From NCBI GenBank assembly GCA_951813515.1, contig OX638346.1:248001-312000 (forward strand): a stretch of 64,000 bases of DNA. Reading direction: 5' to 3'. Shown here in pieces: positions 62,578-64,000 of this stretch. The number at the start of each line of letters is the position of its first letter. Positions within the stretch are counted from its first letter, which is position 1. The notes under the pieces are model-generated. The model made no database searches. It was not told where the DNA came from and saw only the letters and a list, made by a program, of their open reading frames with translations. The position numbers and the translations under genes are program-made. The stretch comes from an uncultured Pseudomonadales bacterium. GTDB taxonomy: Bacteria > Pseudomonadota > Gammaproteobacteria > Pseudomonadales > Azotimanducaceae.

Positions 62578-64000
62578 CCCCTGGCGATGATTTCCGTCGC
62601 GCGCTCGAAATCGGGATCGCGCACGAACTCCACCGGATCAGCGGGAAGCGGTCCCGGCATATCGGGCAAACCGCAAACGCAGGCCGCCGTCCCCGGCGTC
62701 ATGGCCGCGTCGATGCGGACTTCGACGGATACGGGCAACGCGTCGCACTTGACCCCGTCTCCACGCGCGACTCCAAGTTCCCGGGCGTCCTCCGGATTGA
62801 GGACGATGTAGGGCGAAGGACTGGTCTCGGCAACCGGCCACGAACGTGCCGACAGTTCGTCGCTACCGAAAATTGCATGCAGCGGCAACAGCCTGAAGCC
62901 GTCTCCCGAGGCAAACGCGGCAGGAGGACTTCGGAACGGGCGCGCGTCGGCGCCGTTGGACCCCGTTTCGGCGGCGATCAGCCGGACACCCGGGTCGCCC
63001 CCGCTCAATCCGCCGCCCACCTCCTGTTGAAACTTGAACACCGACTGGTTGGAGTTCCAGCCCGGCGACCAGACGTAGGGCACCGCAGCGCCCGGCTGAC
63101 GACCAGTGTTCTGACCTTCCATCGAGTATGCGAACGGCGTTTCGTCGTCTACCGTCGGCTTCGGCTCGTGTACGTTCACGTCGGCGCGCATCGCCGTGCG
63201 TCCGCTGTACCGATGCGGCTGGCGCGGGATCCGCGTGTCGGCCTTGCCCCGATAGCCAGCGGTTGGAGCCGCCTCGGGTATCGCGGCCAGCGCCGGCACG
63301 TTCTCCGCACAGGCCCGAACGAGGTCTTCTATGCCGGACCAGTCACAGCCATCGCGTCCCGCCGCCTTCGCCGCGCGCCGTATCCACATCCAGGATGGCG
63401 CGATCTCGTCCTCGGCGGCCGGCTCGAACACCTGGTAGAAGCGTTGCGCCCGGCCTTCGTAGTTGACGAAGGTCCCATTGCACTCCGCGTAGGTCGCGGC
63501 GGGGAGCAGGAGGTTCGCGGCCTGCGCTGTCGCATTTTCGATCGAGTCAATGACCACGACCTCCGCACCAGAGGCAAGAGCCGCATCGACCCGCTCGTAG
63601 TCCGCCCGCCGATACAGGTCGTTCTCCATCACGACAAGGGTTCGGGCCGCACCCGAGCGCACGGCCTCGAGGGCGGCATCAAGAGTCAGACCGCCATCCA
63701 GCATGCCGGCGCCGAAACTGTTCGCTTCGTGGGGTGCGATGAGGAGCGCAGGGTCTCCTCCACGGGCACGGAGCGCCCATGCGATATTGGCCGCCGCCTG
63801 CATCACTGCGGGGTCTGCCGAGCCCGTCCCGGTGACGATCAACGGTTGCTTCGCTTTGCCGAGAGCGGCGGCCACGCGATCAACAAAGTCGTCTGCGACC
63901 GCGCCTTCCGGCGCGGCAAAATCGCCGTCGATTCGGTGGGCGATGGCGTAGCCGGCCCGGGCGATATCCTGGGGCGTCGCGTGCAGAGTATCCGCCGCGA
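62574..64000 (-). CDS. nuoG: NADH-quinone oxidoreductase subunit G, C-terminal part
   Basis: The frame is open to the right edge, so only about the last 475 residues are present and the N-terminal ferredoxin and iron-sulfur regions lie outside the window. Visible is the molybdopterin-oxidoreductase-like domain, which lacks a molybdenum role in complex I: PLIVTGTGSADPAVMQAAAN, EANSFGAGMLDGGLTLD, VVVIDSIENATAQAANLLLP and AECNGTFVNYEGRAQRFYQ. The ATG at 63875 is internal, as the frame upstream (DDFVDRVAAALGKAKQ) continues the domain. It overlaps nuoH by 4 bases. Confidence 0.93.
   Translation of the reverse strand, partial: AADTLHATPQDIARAGYAIAHRIDGDFAAPEGAVADDFVDRVAAALGKAKQPLIVTGTGSADPAVMQAAANIAWALRARGGDPALLIAPHEANSFGAGMLDGGLTLDAALEAVRSGAARTLVVMENDLYRRADYERVDAALASGAEVVVIDSIENATAQAANLLLPAATYAECNGTFVNYEGRAQRFYQVFEPAAEDEIAPSWMWIRRAAKAAGRDGCDWSGIEDLVRACAENVPALAAIPEAAPTAGYRGKADTRIPRQPHRYSGRTAMRADVNVHEPKPTVDDETPFAYSMEGQNTGRQPGAAVPYVWSPGWNSNQSVFKFQQEVGGGLSGGDPGVRLIAAETGSNGADARPFRSPPAAFASGDGFRLLPLHAIFGSDELSARSWPVAETSPSPYIVLNPEDARELGVARGDGVKCDALPVSVEVRIDAAMTPGTAACVCGLPDMPGPLPADPVEFVRDPDFERATEIIARG

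Overview
The window is GC-rich, densely coded chromosomal DNA. It most likely comes from an uncultured or environmental member of the Gammaproteobacteria. The evidence is the gene set (trpGDC, bioB, two Do-type HtrA proteases, ClpB, a DksA-like protein, Prc, LepB, a DUF1244 protein, YaaA, an nuoG-N operon), Shine-Dalgarno-type starts and many GTG/TTG starts. No insertion sequence, integrase, prophage or CRISPR array was found. The only RNA gene found is a tRNA-Gly(CCC).

Layout. 1-4.6 kb: the end of a YhhQ-type queuosine-precursor transporter, a flavin-dependent oxidoreductase, a secreted PLC/S1-P1-like protein, folK, an HtrA protease and tRNA-Gly. 4.8-13.7 kb: an accessory locus on the minus strand with a 1250-residue subtilisin-like exoprotease, a small lipoprotein, a CsgG-like protein, a PAS/LuxR-HTH regulator and an Arg/Pro-rich secreted protein. 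Two nearly identical CT-N12-AG (lux/las-type) boxes sit upstream of the protease and of the CsgG-like gene. 14.1-18.4 kb: a form II CoxL-type molybdenum hydroxylase operon (coxG-S-L-M). 18.7-24.4 kb: a lipoprotein aminopeptidase facing bioB, a MaoC-type hydratase, trpG-trpD-trpC and a DUF1801 protein. 24.4-30.9 kb: an RNA-binding protein, an acidic repeat lipoprotein, a DUF1932 dehydrogenase, an amidase, a metallo-beta-lactamase-fold protein without most of its metal ligands, and nadE. 31.0-33.4 kb: a paired, probably heteromeric acyl-CoA dehydrogenase. 33.6-40.1 kb: clpB behind a heat-shock-type promoter, a DksA-like protein, a second HtrA, a VOC protein and a sodium/solute symporter. 40.1-46.6 kb: adenine deaminase, an amidohydrolase, a membrane protein, a coupled DUF488/PIN-NYN pair, a decayed FMN glutamate-synthase-like pseudogene and an outer-membrane-like protein. 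46.6-55.3 kb: thrS without a TGS domain behind a structured leader, prc, an FKBP isomerase, lepB, DUF1244, terC, yaaA and a mazEF toxin-antitoxin pair. 55.4-64.0 kb: nuoN-M-L-K-J-I-H-G, with nuoG running off the right edge.

Most of the window is housekeeping. The parts that deserve a closer look are the lux-box locus (4.8-13.7 kb), a ~99-bp interspersed palindromic repeat (two good copies and one diverged copy), the thrS leader, and two genes in visible decay or neofunctionalisation (the glutamate-synthase-like pseudogene and the ligand-less metallo-beta-lactamase-fold protein).
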